Assembly: GCA_963971575.1 (NCBI GenBank)
Contig: OZ020611.1
Coordinates: 55,089,381 to 55,153,380, forward strand
Direction of reading: 5' to 3'
Source: Liopterus haemorrhoidalis
Lineage: Eukaryota; Arthropoda; Insecta; Coleoptera; Dytiscidae
DNA length: 64,000 nt
A program made the translations under genes and the position numbers. Position 1 is the first letter of the stretch; each line of letters opens with the position of its first letter. The notes beneath the pieces were generated by a model. It was given only the letters and a program-made list of their open reading frames with translations. It was not told the origin of the DNA and did no database searches. Below, in pieces: positions 10,982-21,355 of this stretch.

Positions 10982-12542
10982 CAGGGCCGTGCGAAAACAA
11001 AAATGCACCCTGGGCGAAAACAAAATGGGGCGCCCCCCCCTCCCAAAAACAAGCGGGAGTTATTAAATAGCATATATTCAAAAAAGGTTTATTCAATCGT
11101 TATATATAATACATTTATCATCATATAATACAATAACATAAATGAAATAAAAAAAATAAATAAAAATCAGAATAAAAGTATGACTATAACTAACAAAATT
11201 TTATTTTCCTCGCTTTTAGAGCGGCAAAATCATCGATTATTTTTTCTATATCTAATAATCGAGTAACATCACATTCGATTGAAAGTAAACTTAAATTGGC
11301 AAGCCTGTCCTGAGCCATTGTAGCTCTTAAATAATTTTTTACTAATTTAAGCTTGCTGAAAGACCTTTCCGCTGATGCAGCAGTCACTGGAATACTTAGA
11401 AATATTCTATATGCAGTTTCCATATTTTTATAATTTGCAGTTAAGTCAAATTGATTGATTAATTGGAGGATTTCTAAGTGTTCCATATTTTCAAAATTTG
11501 CATTAAAAGACCGGAAAAGTTTTTTCGCCCTTCTTCTCAAAAAATCTCACACAAAAAATCTTGTCCGTTCAAATCAGATCCGTATTTGATTGAAAGAGCC
11601 ATAGCATGTTTATTTATAGTATCTTTATCATGTGAAACAATGCTTGAACCACTAAGAAAATCGAAATCTCGTGATACCTGTTGAAGTTTTTCAAATCTCC
11701 AAGTAAGTTGCTCAATAATTGTATCGATAGCCTCGATATATATTAAACGAAATTTTTCAGATTCGTTTAAATCGGTATCCAAAGATTCATAGTCGTATTG
11801 TTTGCGAATCTTACGTCTCCTTTCTTGCTTAAATATAGGTTCAACATATACAAGTTTGTGAATTAAGCAAGCAAGTGACAGTTATGTTCTTTTTTTGACA
11901 AACAAATTTTTAACTGTTCCAAAAAATTTTACCATTTTTGGCGATACGCTGGCGGCGTGAACACCAACTAGATTTAAGGAGTGAGATGAACATGGTAGAA
12001 AGTATGCGAATTCATTTAGTTGTAGAATTCTAGATTGCACCCCTTTGTATTTCCCAGCCATATTCGCACCATTATAGCACTGGGCTCTACAGTTCTTAAT
12101 ATTGAGATTGTCTGCCTTCATTTTCTGTAAAATTTCTTGAGCCAATCCTTCACCCGTTTTTTGCTACGATTCAATAAAGTCTATAAATCTTTCCTCAATG
12201 GAACAAGTTCCTTGTTGAATCTTCACGTATCTCACAATTTGTGTCATCTGCTCTTTGTGGGCAACATCAGGTGTACAATCAAATGAAATCGCATAGTATT
12301 TAGCCGTCTCGATTTCACTGAAAATAATTTTTTCACAAAAATGATTATTATTTTGGTTTTCTTACTGACTTTCTAAAAGATCGTATTGTATATTGGTTGG
12401 GAATAAATCTCCCTTTTGTGCAATAGCTAACCCTCATACAGGCGACAAATAAAATATTTAACAACTTTTATCAATTTGCGCCTTTCCGTTGTAGTAACGA
12501 TTTTGGCGCCCCTTTCGCCCCCCACCCCTTTGCACGGCCCTG
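10982..12542 (-). mobile_element. hAT element of the DUF4371/ZMYM1-like type
   Basis: Inverted ends CAGGGCCGTGC (left, and right read in reverse complement) are flanked by the perfect 8-bp duplication CTTCTGTA (10974-10981 and 12543-12550). The interior holds a broken transposase on the minus strand. The insertion splits a pogo helix-turn-helix frame. Confidence 0.93.
11190..12424 (-). pseudogene. hAT transposase (DUF4371 plus hAT C-terminal domain), broken
   Basis: Reading along the minus strand: KYYAISFDCTPDVAHKEQ with the first catalytic-type Asp near 12295, then CRAQCYNGANMAGKYKGVQ, where the family's YDGAANM is replaced by YNGANM so the second acidic residue is Asn, then FAYFLPCSSHSLNLVGVHAA. 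A degraded middle follows, and finally PVTAASAERSFSKLKLVKNY with LANLSLLSIE and IIDDFAALKARK, the dimerisation region. Stops and frame changes occur near 12355, 12165, 11880 and 11540. Relatives are the zinc-finger MYM-type-1-like hAT proteins common in insects. Not functional. Confidence 0.9.
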
Positions 12543-12762
12543 CTTCTGTAGTTTGCTGAGCAGATTGTTTGATTTTATCTGCATTTTTCATAATGGTAGT
12601 AACAGCTGAAGGCGGTAAATTCATTATTCTGCAGACATCGGGATTATTTCCTCCACTTTCCAGTCATCTAATAACTTCCATCTTCTTCTCAAGAGAGATA
12701 GAAATTTTAGCTCTTTTAGGTCCATCTTAAGTTAACATTTTCATCCTTCTCTTCTCAGACAT
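12543..12762 (-). pseudogene. pogo/Tigger (CENP-B-type) DNA-binding fragment
   Basis: From an ATG at 12762 the frame reads MSEKRRMKMLT, a stop, then GPKRAKISISLEKKMEVIR, a stop, then LESGGNNPDVCRIMNLPPSA and VTTIMKNADKIKQSAQQTTE. This matches the psq/CENP-B N-terminal helix-turn-helix of pogo transposases (SLEKK.EVI..LE.G followed by VTTI..N..KI). The frame is cut by the hAT at TTE and resumes at 10973 going left, ending shortly at a stop near 10925. Two in-frame stops; no DDE domain remains. Confidence 0.72.
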
Positions 12763-13080
12763 GGTATTTGTTTAATGTACTCTTTTGTATATACGTATGC
12801 AAAAAAAAAACCTATTTCATAGAAACAAATATACTAATTTAATTACGAATAACTAAACTAGATTGGATACTGGAGCGCTGGCCAGTCCAGTTGTCGCCGT
12901 ACTTTCTCGATCAGATCGGGGAATCCTAGGCGATAAGATTACAATAGTTCAGCGCAGGCGTAAAAGTGAATCGGCGTACATCGAACGGCGTATATTGAAC
13001 TATAACTGTACTCTGAACTACTCCTATATGTTCTATGTTATAAGTATTCTATTTTTCGTGATGAAATTATCACGCTGCTA

Positions 13081-13397
13081 AAAAAGGATTACAACCCCAA
13101 GAAAAATTTGATTAGTGAAAGAACAAAATTTTATCGCCGTATACAAAATGAAAAAGAAACTATAACTGAGTATAAACTCGGTTACAATATAACAATCACA
13201 TAAGTAACCACAGCTACCTTTTTCTTACTATTTGGTTATAGTTAACTAAGTTTTTAGAAACCGGCCCTTAGTATTTTTAATTAAAATATTACATATGTTG
13301 TTTTCTCCTTCTAAGAAAAATATTTGAATTCAGTACTTACTTCAATACATCAGAAAATGAAGTTTTAAATTTAGGAAGTATCTGAAGCATTGCAATA
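13081..13397. other. stretch without recognised gene
   Basis: AT-rich sequence between the pogo end and a MITE. No frame or terminal repeat recognised. Confidence 0.45.
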
Positions 13398-13529
13398 CAA
13401 TATGATCGATAAAATAGCTGTCTAGATAGACATGGAATTCTTTTATTTTTAAATTAACAGAATTATTTAATTAATATTTAAAAAAATTAAATTCAAGGCC
13501 TACTAGATGCTTTTTTTTCGATCATATTG
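13398..13529. mobile_element. 132-bp TA-flanked MITE, copy 1
   Basis: Inverted ends CAATATGATCGATAAAA and, from the right, CAATATGATCGAAAAAA are flanked by TA at 13396-13397 and 13530-13531. Internal phrases TAGATAGACATGGAATT and AAGGCCTACTAGATGC are shared with the copy at 59054-59180. Tc1/mariner-type target, no coding capacity. Confidence 0.85.
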
Positions 13530-13549
13530 TATTTTAAATGTATGTATAT

Positions 13550-13795
13550 TATATGTATGATAATTTAAAAACCTACTAATTATCTTAAAAATATACTAAT
13601 AAATTCAGGTAAGTGAAATATTATTTATGAAATTATTTTATTAAATTTGTAGTTTACAATATTAAAAAAAATAATATTTTTACCTTGATGTTTTAGCAAC
13701 CCGCACAACTAGGGGCAACCCCCGTCTCCCCGCCTTTGGAGATTGACTTCATAACAAGTTGCCCTCGTTCAGTCTATGTTATACAACCTCATTGT
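13550..13795. repeat. interspersed repeat matching 59610-59875
   Basis: Shared phrases include AAATATACTAA, AGCAACCCGCAC, CTTCATAACAAGTTGCC and CGTTCAGTCT followed by CAACCTCATTG. Both copies lie just to the right of a copy of the same MITE, so the MITE and this block may belong to one composite element. Confidence 0.7.
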
Positions 13796-14170
13796 TCTAC
13801 TCCAATATACTTTGAACATTTTTACACGTGGAACACTTTTGTTGAGTATTTAGTGGAAAGAGGAGCCTATGAATACTCACCTATGAATTAACAAATGCCA
13901 AAGAAAAATGGACCTAAAAATATAAATTATTTTATATTTTACATATTTATGGATTGTATTTAAAACGCAGGTATAACTTGCATGGTAAATCGTTAACAAG
14001 TTTGGATTCCATTGGACCAGTGAAGGTAATTCTGGGGTAGTTGAGAGCGTGAAGTACTTTAAGTTGGAACAACTAGGGAACAAACTGTTGTTAGTATCTC
14101 GAAGCTACTCTTTTCGATAGCTTGGAAAGCGCTCAATGTCTATTATTTCTTAGAGCATGTGTGGCGGATT
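13796..14170. other. stretch without recognised gene
   Basis: Nothing recognised; a 68-codon minus frame shows no motif. Confidence 0.4.
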
Positions 14171-14180
14171 CACGGTAAGT

Positions 14181-14340
14181 TCATCGAAAATCAATTCATC
14201 GAAAATCAATTCATCGAAAATCAATTCATCGAATATCAATTCATCGAAAATCAATTCATCGAAAATCAATTCATCGAAAATCAATTCATCGAAAATCAAT
14301 TCATCGAATGATCAATTCATCGAATGATCAATTCATCGAA
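14181..14340. repeat. 15-bp tandem array, left arm
   Basis: About ten units of TCATCGAAAATCAAT, with the last two expanded to 16 bp by GAATGA variants. The inverted partner lies at 15351-15510. Confidence 0.95.
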
Positions 14341-14639
14341 AAAAAATATTTTGTAAATATTTGAGAGGAATGCCGAGAGGATCGGAAAGCCAAAAAAGCA
14401 GTGGTCAATAAAAGTTGACAGACTACACTTATTAAATAACTATCATACTTGGTCTATTAATAATTTTTAAATTTTCCATTCAGAAAATACGCCAGGTAAA
14501 AGATACCTGTTGGATTATTTTGAAATCGAACAGGGCTCCTTAGATCAGAAAAACCCGGTTAATGGGATTATAAATGTACTTAATACACCCATTCTTAAAG
14601 GATTATAAAAATGGTATTTCCCCATCTGTTAAGTCTTAA

Positions 14640-14760
14640 GGGTTTTGTGTTATGTACATAGTTTTACTATTCATATTTATTATACCACACATGATTTGTT
14701 CAATATACGGTGATTCTAAACAGGTGGCATTGTTATGTTAGTGTGAGTTTGTTTTGTCAT
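14640..14760. repeat. segment shared with 44310-44365 (inverted)
   Basis: TTGTTCAATATACGGTGATT and CTAAACAGGTGG occur here; the reverse complement, with small changes, lies at 44310-44365 beside a 115-bp tandem array. The downstream phrase AACCTAAGATAGTG is also common to both loci. Confidence 0.6.
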
Positions 14761-15005
14761 TAAACTAGATGATGGGTAGCTCGCTTCGCTCGGCTTCTTC
14801 TTACCAAACCCTTACTAACCTAACCTAACCTAAGATAGTGTTTTGACATTAAACTAGAAGATGGGTAGCTCGCTTCGCTCGGTTTCTTCTAACAAAACCC
14901 TTACTAACCTAACCTAACCTAAAATAGTGCTCTGTCCTTAAACTAGAAGATGGGTAACTCGCTCCGCTCGGTTTTAGAATTTTACTAACTAAACCTAACC
15001 TAATT
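14761..15005. repeat. ~90-bp direct repeat, three copies
   Basis: Copies start near 14761, 14851 and 14937 with AAACTAGAAGATGGGTAGCT or a variant, followed by CGCTTCGCTCGG and runs of CCTAA. The first two copies are nearly identical. Confidence 0.85.
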
Positions 15006-15350
15006 ACTTTGTTTTTAGGCGCATAGTACTTTATTTTCCCCCATATTAGCCCAGTTAAAATGCGTATCATTGTGTATGAATTTATAAAAATTATTTGCGT
15101 CCAATTGCCCATAACCTGTCTTATTAAACCTTAAAAACAAAACATTTATTTCTTTTATTATATAAGTTTTCTTATTATATTTCTTTATTTATATTCAAAC
15201 ATTATGTCACTTTATTTACCTTTTTTTAAACCATATAAAAAAAATTTACGCAATTATTTCTTAGTCTGTCTACTTTTATTGACCACTGCTCTTTTGACTT
15301 TCCGATCACTTCGGCATTCCTCTCAAATATTTACAAAATATTTTTTTTTT

Positions 15351-15510
15351 CGATGAATTGATCATTCGATGAATTGATCATTCGATGAATTGATTTTCGA
15401 TGAATTGATTTTCGATGAATTGATTTTCGATGAATTGATTTTCGATGAATTGATTTTCGATGAATTGATTTTCGATGAATTGATATTCGATGCATTGATT
15501 TTCGATGAAC
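15351..15510. repeat. 15-bp tandem array, right arm
   Basis: Inverted copies of the left array, unit ATTGATTTTCGATGA. Because 15 is a multiple of 3 the array is open in one frame and reads as repeated IFDEL, which is not taken as a protein. Confidence 0.95.
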
Positions 15511-15571
15511 TCGTCGGTTACCGTGTGGCGATCCTCTTTGTGCTTACGTGTCAAATAGTACCTACTCTATT

Positions 15572-15610
15572 CAGGGCCTTGATGGCGCCTCAGGGCGCCA
15601 GAGCCATGGG
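15572..15610. mobile_element. hAT-like terminus with subterminal hairpin
   Basis: CAGGGCCTTGATGGCGCC begins like a hAT end and is followed by the palindrome TGGCGCC, TCAG, GGCGCCA. No matching right end was found. Confidence 0.35.
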
Positions 15611-15699
15611 ACCGCTGCAACATTTTTTTATTTTTTATCAAATTAGGTTGTTGCACATTTGCTTTAGTTTAATTCACAGTATTCATACCTGACCGAAGT

Positions 15700-16270
15700 C
15701 AACTGCTTATTTCTAACATAAAAGAAGCAGAGAGAAAGAGAAACGGAGGAACAAGATATAGTAGAAGAATTGAGAATGAGGGATAAGGAGGTACAGGAAC
15801 AGGAAAGAACAGACAGAATAAACAAATCGCGGAGTGGGAAAATATATAAAGAGATATGAGTGATCGGAATACCGTGATATTTGAAGGGGAAAAGAGGAAG
15901 ATCAGGGAGTAGAGTCAGGAGGACAGCAAGGCTGAGATGCGGCAACGAAGAGAGGAACAATAGGTACTGGGCAAAGCCAGAGGACAAGCTCTGCAGAATG
16001 TGCAAGGAACAATAGGAATCCTTGGAGCATTTAGCTAAGAGGTCTGGGAGGAAGAGATAAAGGAACTGATAGTGAGCACCGCAAGGGAGATAGATGGGCA
16101 AGAGAACTGGCAGAAAGAAGGAAGGAGATTGGAAAGGACAAATAAATGAGATAAAAAATATTGTAAAATTATCAAATGTCAAATATTGTACATTATTTTA
16201 TTTTTTATTTTATTTTGTAATGATTAATACCCTAAACACCGCAAGGCCTATGAGAATAAAGAATTATGTA
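15700..16270 (+). pseudogene. 3' end of an R1-like LINE (zinc-knuckle tail)
   Basis: The frame near 15918-16010 gives RTARLRCGNEERNNRYWAKP, then EDKLCRMCKEQ, a stop, and ESLEHLA. This matches the C-terminal tail of R1-clade LINE reverse transcriptases (ARFR.GNE....RYW, C..C, E..EH), although the last zinc ligand is lost. Frames before and after are broken. A 3' untranslated region with ATTTTATTTTGTAATG and a terminal AATAAAGAATTATGTA follows. The copy is 5'-truncated, as usual for LINEs. The long minus-strand open frame here is its antisense. Confidence 0.75.
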
Positions 16271-16405
16271 TAGGTTGTTGCGTACGAAATGGCTGATTAG
16301 TTTTTGTCCTAAAGTTTGGATTGTCAAACTAAGCTGGAACTATCCTTTTGTTAGATTCAGATTAAAGCGTGGCATCTTCTGTTTTATTTTGGCGTTTGCT
16401 TTATT
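16271..16405. other. SINE target region
   Basis: No recognised content except the left copy of the SINE target duplication TTTGCTTTATT at 16395-16405. Confidence 0.5.
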
Positions 16406-16662
16406 AATTATTAATATTATTATATTATTTATTTTACATCGGTCTTTATTTCTGCAACGAGGCTAATCGCCGATGCCAGGGGGCGAGCTCCTACACCTGG
16501 ATGAAGGGTGAATGATTGTGAAAATGAGAGTAATGTAAACATATTATTCTCGCCCGAATAATATCACCAACGAAGCAGGCTCGAACCACAGACCGGACAG
16601 TCGTACTGGGTTTCCACCAGTACAAACCGCACGACCAAATGCGCTCGGCCACCACGTTGGCT
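16406..16662 (-). mobile_element. tRNA-derived SINE
   Basis: On the minus strand the head contains TGGCCGAGCG (pol III A box) and, about 60 nt on, GGTTCGAGCC (B box), with an extra arm between them as in class II tRNAs (Leu/Ser type). The body ends in an AATAATATAATAATATT-like tail. A perfect 11-bp direct repeat TTTGCTTTATT flanks it (16395-16405 and 16663-16673), the target duplication expected from LINE-driven insertion. Transcription would be by RNA polymerase III from the internal boxes. Confidence 0.85.
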
Positions 16663-16673
16663 TTTGCTTTATT

Positions 16674-17155
16674 TAAAATTAAGTAATGGTGAAATTTAAT
16701 TAGTTAATGTAAAAATTGAATACGTCGAAAACTTGTGTAATTTTTTTTGTACAAGCACAACATTGGTCACAATGCGGCAGAAGCTACTCACAGTAGTATA
16801 AACAATGCATTTTGGAAGGTTCGGAAAGGAAAATTTTATTCCGGCAATATGAGCCTCAAAAATTAACCACGTGGTAGATCAAACGTAGTTTTTTCCAAGC
16901 AGCCTTTTAAATATAAATTTATTTGCAATTTATTTCTAAGACTATTCAAGTGTTCGATATCTTAACAATTAATCTAAATTTCATAATTAAATCTGTTCAT
17001 GTGAATAATATAATTAATAATGGACAAACAGCTGCTATGCGATACCGCATAGCACATTGTTTGCCCTAATTACATACGACATTTACAGCCTTTATAATTC
17101 CATAATCACCGGCAGATGGCTACACAAGAGTTGCTTCAAATATAATCAGACATTA
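16674..17155. other. no gene; short hairpin at 17024-17067
   Basis: The hairpin has GCTATGCG and CGCATAGC facing each other across a few bases, extended by CAAACA and TGTTTG. Nothing else recognised. Confidence 0.45.
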
Positions 17156-17560
17156 TGAACATTTCTCTACGACCGAACGGCTGACCGACCTGTGTCTCGG
17201 GATCATGTTTACAGTTCATATATTGCAAGAACCGGCTCTAAGCGACGTTCTACCTACGAACTAACGACCGACCTGTGTCTCGGAAACATGTTTGCTTAAC
17301 CGCATCACTGAGTCGGATCAATGAACCGGCTCAACAAACTAAACGACCTCCACCGATCCGGTTCCGCAAACTGAGCCGAAATTCCCATCTCTGGTAGTAA
17401 CACATATGCTCTACGTTGCTAAGGTCTCGGGTTCAGATCCCGTACAAGCATGGAATTTTCAAAAAGAAGAACTGTCCTCTCTAAATGCCGAGGCAGAAAA
17501 GGCCATTAAAATAAAATTTAAAAAAAATAATAATAATATAGTTCTAGCAATACCGAAACA
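17156..17560. repeat. GC-richer repeat with hAT-like end and SINE-like tail
   Basis: GACCGACCTGTGTCTCGG occurs twice (near 17188 and 17266). The phrase ending at 17394 reads, reverse-complemented, CCAGAGATGGGAATTTCGG, a hAT-style terminus. From 17420, TCGGGTTCAGATCCC resembles a pol III B box and a poorly ordered AATAATAAT tail follows; this may be a SINE fragment. Confidence 0.35.
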
Positions 17561-17599
17561 AACAACTTGTATGTTACGGAAATGTTGACAATTAGTCAC

Positions 17600-18020
17600 C
17601 TGGAACTTACAATATTTCTAATAAAACTATGACACATTGTGTAGATTTTATGCAGAGTATACTGCAATAGACAACCACTATAAATATTAAAGCAAACAAA
17701 CTTTTATAAATAGCAATTTTTTTAATCAATTTTTCAAGTATGACTCGATTCTTGATATTTTCTAAACGTATACATTTTTTAAAATAAAAAAACAATCACT
17801 TCTTCAAAGCGTAGCCGCTACATAAAATTGCAATAACACACAAAACTACATATATTGGTAAAATTAAATATTATTGTTTATGTTATTTAAAAAATAATAA
17901 ATAATTTGGTACGCATGTGCTACGGTTATGGAAATCACTAATTTCGTGCATACTTACTATAATTCCTCATGAAAATGGCCAAATATTTTTATTTTAAAAT
18001 TTTTACAAGTAATTTTGTGA
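17600..18020. other. AT-rich stretch without recognised gene
   Basis: No frame with a motif and no terminal repeat seen. Confidence 0.45.
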
Positions 18021-18059
18021 GTAATTTTACTTACTTAATCCTTAATATTAAGCCTTTGT

Positions 18060-18960
18060 TACCGTTAGGTGTCAGGCTGTTTAAAGAAAAAACGATTTTT
18101 TGCGATTTCGTATTTTTCACCCTTTTCTTCAAAATATCTCCGAAATTACTGGAGATACGAAAAAAATGATAGAGCACTAAATTGTAGCTTTTTTAATGAC
18201 TTAAATTTCTCTGTGCATATATTTTCTGTACAGTGAATATTTGGCGAGATATAGCCGTTTAAAACCTCTATTTACAAGCGAACACCACCTTATTCGAGCC
18301 CTTCAAACTCACCCCATTTAAAAACTAAGAGATCTTAAGGAATTTAATTTACATAGTCTTATAGTTCTTAAAAAGCCCTACAAAATCGTTTTTGAAAAAA
18401 CTTTCTACCACTAAAAATGAAGGAGCTATGTTTTAAAAACCAATAAATTTTTTTCGAAACATTCGAATAGCACGGTAAAAGATATTTTTTTTTTATATCA
18501 AGCTCTAACAAGGGTGGGTGTTTAAGGGTTGAAACATTAGAAATTGTATTCCAAAGCATGAAACAATCATTATTCAACTAATCCAAACCCATCTTAAGGT
18601 TTACAACGTTATTTTATAATTTTTGACAATTAGGGGTAGTTTTTACCCTTAAAAAATAAACAGTGCCCATGAGCATGATATTTTAATTTCAAATTTTGAT
18701 GCAAATCGATGCAAGATTAAATCATTTTTTAAGATAAATACTCCTATATTACATTAAGCTCCAACAAGGGTTGATTTTTAGGGTTGAAACATTATGAAAT
18801 TGTATTACAAAGCATAAAACGATCCATATTTAGCTAATCCAAACCAAATTTTACCCATATTAAGGTTTAAAATGTTATTTTATAATTTTTTACAATTAGG
18901 GGTAGTTTTCACCCTTAAAAAACAAAAAGCGTACAACGGCACAATGTAGAAAATGAACTA
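18060..18960. repeat. unclassified repeat with an internal ~260-bp duplication
   Basis: Segments 18505-18650 and 18765-18920 are diverged direct copies: both hold AGGGTTGAAACATTA, AACTAATCCAAACC or close variants, TTAAGGTTT, GTTATTTTATAATTTTT and TTAGGGGTAGTTTT. Upstream is AATATTTGGCGAGATATAGC, a phrase of a type common in non-coding arthropod repeats. No coding part found. Confidence 0.7.
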
Positions 18961-19500
18961 GAGGGTGAAAGGAGCCTAATTCCAAATTTATATCCAACTC
19001 GATGCTGGACGAAAAAATTGCGATGTTTTGTCATTTTTTGAGCTTCATTTCCTGTACTAATACCCACTGCATGACATTTCTGCAGACCAGATATTTGAAA
19101 CCGAATCCATAATAATAAACTTTATGACTGCCGAAAACATTGTAAAAGTCGCTATTTCGCTACATCAATTTACGTTTTTTTTTTTTTTAGGAAATTAATA
19201 TAAGTGTCTCGCTAAAGATCTCACCATTCCGAAAAAATATATTTGTTTCTATGGTTTGATGATTATGACGGTGCGGCCAGCGCTAGAGTTGACATTTCTG
19301 AACTTGCGACACCGCGCGTACGACACCATGGTACGTTTTTTTTTTTTAAATAGAGCGATCCTATTGGTTGAATTTCTTGTTCCACGCTTCCAACACCAGA
19401 ATGAAAATGATACATAATGCCCAACTTCTTCAATCTATTTTTTATTGTAAAACAATTAAATTGTTGTTATAAAAATAAAATGTTTTTTATGTTTTATAGA
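18961..19500. other. stretch without recognised gene
   Basis: No gene or terminal repeat recognised. Confidence 0.4.
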
Positions 19501-19503
19501 AAA

Positions 19504-19625
19504 AATATTCATTTTTCTTTTCAATACTTGAAAATATCGATACGATACCGTTGTCGATAATTTTTATTCGATATTATTGATACCCAAATATCGATACTTT
19601 CTCAGTATCGCATATCCCTAGTAAC
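19504..19625. mobile_element. ATCGATA-rich transposon end
   Basis: Reverse-complemented it reads CTAGGGATATGCGATACT followed by several ATCGATA/TATCGATA phrases, the layout of some hAT termini. A similar end lies at 54463-54600. No partner end was found. Confidence 0.35.
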
Positions 19626-20270
19626 AGTGACAAAAGTGAATTATACCCATGCTAAATTAGAATAACAAAGTTCCAATGTACTAATTTTATTTCAGAAATT
19701 ATACCTGTTTAAACCGGTCTTGTTTTAAACTTGCCAAAATAATATTTATTACTACTGGCTTAATTATGTCTTAAGCCACTTAATAAATTTTACAGTTTTC
19801 ATTTATGTTGTGGATCACTTTACATGGTAATGAATTTGCAATTAATTTAAATGAGAAATGCGTTGTTAGTAAAAAGCCTTAGCTGATATCACTTATTGCT
19901 TCTTGACATTTGTTAAATACATTTATGTCTCACCTACTAATATAATTATAGTGTATTTATTTCTTTATATCCACAGTCAACAGTGTGCATTATAATTTTA
20001 GCAGCATAAATGCCACTAAATACTTAACTGAATTTAAAAGCGAATGCGTGTTTGTTTAACTTATTGTGCTGGTAATTCTCGTGTAACTAATTTGTTCTGA
20101 GAAACTTGGTAAGTGCAGCTTAATGTTACAATATGTTATATCCATAAAGTTCATTGAAAACCATATCCATTTATTTGATTTTTTATAAGAATAACACTTA
20201 AATAAAAAGTAATGGTTAATAATAATGGAAATTAATACTTTTGTTTATTTAAACATATAGGGTATATCAA
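19626..20270. other. stretch without recognised gene
   Basis: AT-rich; nothing supported. Confidence 0.4.
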
Positions 20271-20280
20271 GGAACTTATG

Positions 20281-20472
20281 GAGAAGGAACACGATTTTTC
20301 TTGAAACCGCGACATATGAGCAAATTGGGAAAAAAAATTGATGAACAATTACACAAAGAATGAAATGGTGGTACTGAAATTTTCCGGAACCAACCGGAAG
20401 TACGAGATGTCAAGGACACGTTTGATTTTTTGAATAGGAACATATGCCGTGTTGGATATATTTGGATATAGC
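20281..20472 (+). pseudogene. unidentified coding tail, copy 1
   Basis: The plus frame reads GTRFFLKPRHMSKLGKKIDE, QLHKE, a stop, NGGTEIFRNQPEVRDVKDTF and DFLNRNICRVGYIWI, then a stop. A second tail at 62034-62202 aligns with it (FFLEN, FRNKPKVLDTKDNFDFINDN, HRIG) and also stops at the same place. The two define the C terminus of a repeated protein, probably transposon-encoded. I do not recognise the family. One internal stop is present in this copy. Confidence 0.55.
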
Positions 20473-20659
20473 TTTTGCTAAGAAACTCTGAACAAAGCAC
20501 AATTCTTATAATTGTGAAATTCTAAAATATTTCCTGAATGACAAATGTAATTAAATGCATAATGGTTTAACCTATGATTTTTTTAAACGTTTGGACAAAG
20601 TGATCTAAGCGATTCGATGGAAATATATAGTATTTTTATTAGCTAAGTGTATCTTTATC

Positions 20660-20695
20660 AATATGGTAAAAAAATAATAATAATAATAATAATTT
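20660..20695. repeat. (TAA)n microsatellite
   Basis: About eight TAA units after a run of A. Confidence 0.9.
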
Positions 20696-20783
20696 TAGTT
20701 GTTTTAAATGTATACAAATATATATTGTTATACTAATATATGCTATATTACTTTATCTTAACATTTTTGAAAATTATTATTCG

Positions 20784-20925
20784 GCAGAGCTGTGCCAAAT
20801 ACTCAGTAAGTATTTCAAATACTATATGTCAAATACCGATCAAAGTATTTGAAATAATGTATATCAAATACTTTAAATGTATTTGAAATACTAGAAGTAT
20901 TTCAAATACACAGATGTTGATATTT
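20784..20925. mobile_element. hAT left terminus with AAGTATTT repeats
   Basis: Begins CAGAGCTGTGCCAAATACT and continues with many direct and inverted copies of AAATACT/AGTATTT, the subterminal repeat style of hAT elements that bind transposase at multiple sites. A hAT coding tail follows directly. Confidence 0.6.
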
Positions 20926-20954
20926 GAAAAAATGCAATTGAATACTCACGTTTA

Positions 20955-21161
20955 CGTCAACATGCTCGTAGACTGCTTTCTTGCTTTGGAACTACTTACT
21001 GTTGCGAATCAACTTTTTCATATCTCACACAAATTAAGACCCAATTAAGGACTCAAATAACTGATATTCATTTAGAAGATCAACTTAAGTTACGTGTTAC
21101 GAAGCTACAGCCTGATATCCAATTAATTTCAAGTAAAAAACAAACCCAAAAGTCCCATTAA
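20955..21161 (+). pseudogene. hAT transposase C terminus (ZBED5/GTF2IRD2-like)
   Basis: A 68-codon open stretch reads LLSCFGTTYCCESTFSYLTQ, then IKTQLRTQITDIHLEDQLKL and PDIQLISSKKQTQKSH before TAA. FG.TY.CE..FS.....IK...R..LTD.HLED.L is the dimerisation signature of the hAT group that includes ZBED5-like proteins. The catalytic region is missing, so this is the tail of an internally deleted or fragmented element. The stop is at the expected family end. Confidence 0.85.
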
Positions 21162-21355
21162 ATTAGTTATCTGGATCTTTAAATGGTCCTCTAATCTGAT
21201 ATCATAATTTTTTGTTTTTAAAATACAGGTGGGTAGGTATATATGGTATGGGGAGAACTATTCCAGGAAAGACGGTAAATATTTTGCGGCCTTATTACTG
21301 TCTTCGAAATTAAAATTGGCCTTCCGTGGTAAAAAGGTTCTCCACCCCTGGCCTA
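21162..21355. mobile_element. hAT right-end region
   Basis: The segment ends GGTTCTCCACCCCTG, i.e. CAGGGGTGGAGAACC inverted, preceded by a GGCC-containing phrase; this is a common hAT terminus form. It may be the right end of the element encoding the tail at 20955-21161. No clear 8-bp duplication with 20784 was found. Confidence 0.5.

Larger units (their letters stand above)
10145..13008 (-). mobile_element. pogo/Tigger element with two nested hATs
   Basis: The left end (CAGGTAGA, continuing after the nested hAT as ACTCGATATACGCCG) and the right end (reverse complement CAGTTATAGTTCAATATACG) are inverted repeats of the Tigger type, flanked by TA at 10143-10144 and 13009-13010. It encodes a CENP-B-type helix-turn-helix fragment on the minus strand. 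Without the two hATs only about 0.67 kb remains, so the DDE domain has been lost. Confidence 0.75.
14171..15525. mobile_element. foldback-type element with 15-mer repeat arms
   Basis: Arms of about 250 bp (14171-14427 and 15260-15525) are inverted copies. From the outside in, each has CACGGTAA, an array of 15-bp units, then ATATTTTGTAAATATTTGAG, and GGTCAATAAAAGTTGACAGA or a variant. The flanks TGGCGGATT and TGGCGATCC could be a decayed target duplication. No transposase is encoded; the centre holds a three-copy ~90-bp repeat. Confidence 0.85.

Noticed and set aside
12863..13081. 72-codon plus frame at the pogo right end
   Set aside because: It spans the terminal repeat of the pogo element and has no domain.
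14810..15002. CCTAA runs resembling insect telomere repeats (TTAGG)
   Set aside because: Only about three units at each spot, located within each copy of a ~90-bp direct repeat; better explained as part of that repeat.
15390..15692. Open frame of repeated IFDEL units
   Set aside because: It is the 15-bp array of the foldback arm, open only because the unit is a multiple of three; it runs into unrelated sequence.
15664..16182. 172-codon minus frame, leucine- and serine-rich, membrane-protein-like
   Set aside because: The opposite strand encodes a recognisable LINE tail; the frame is its antisense.
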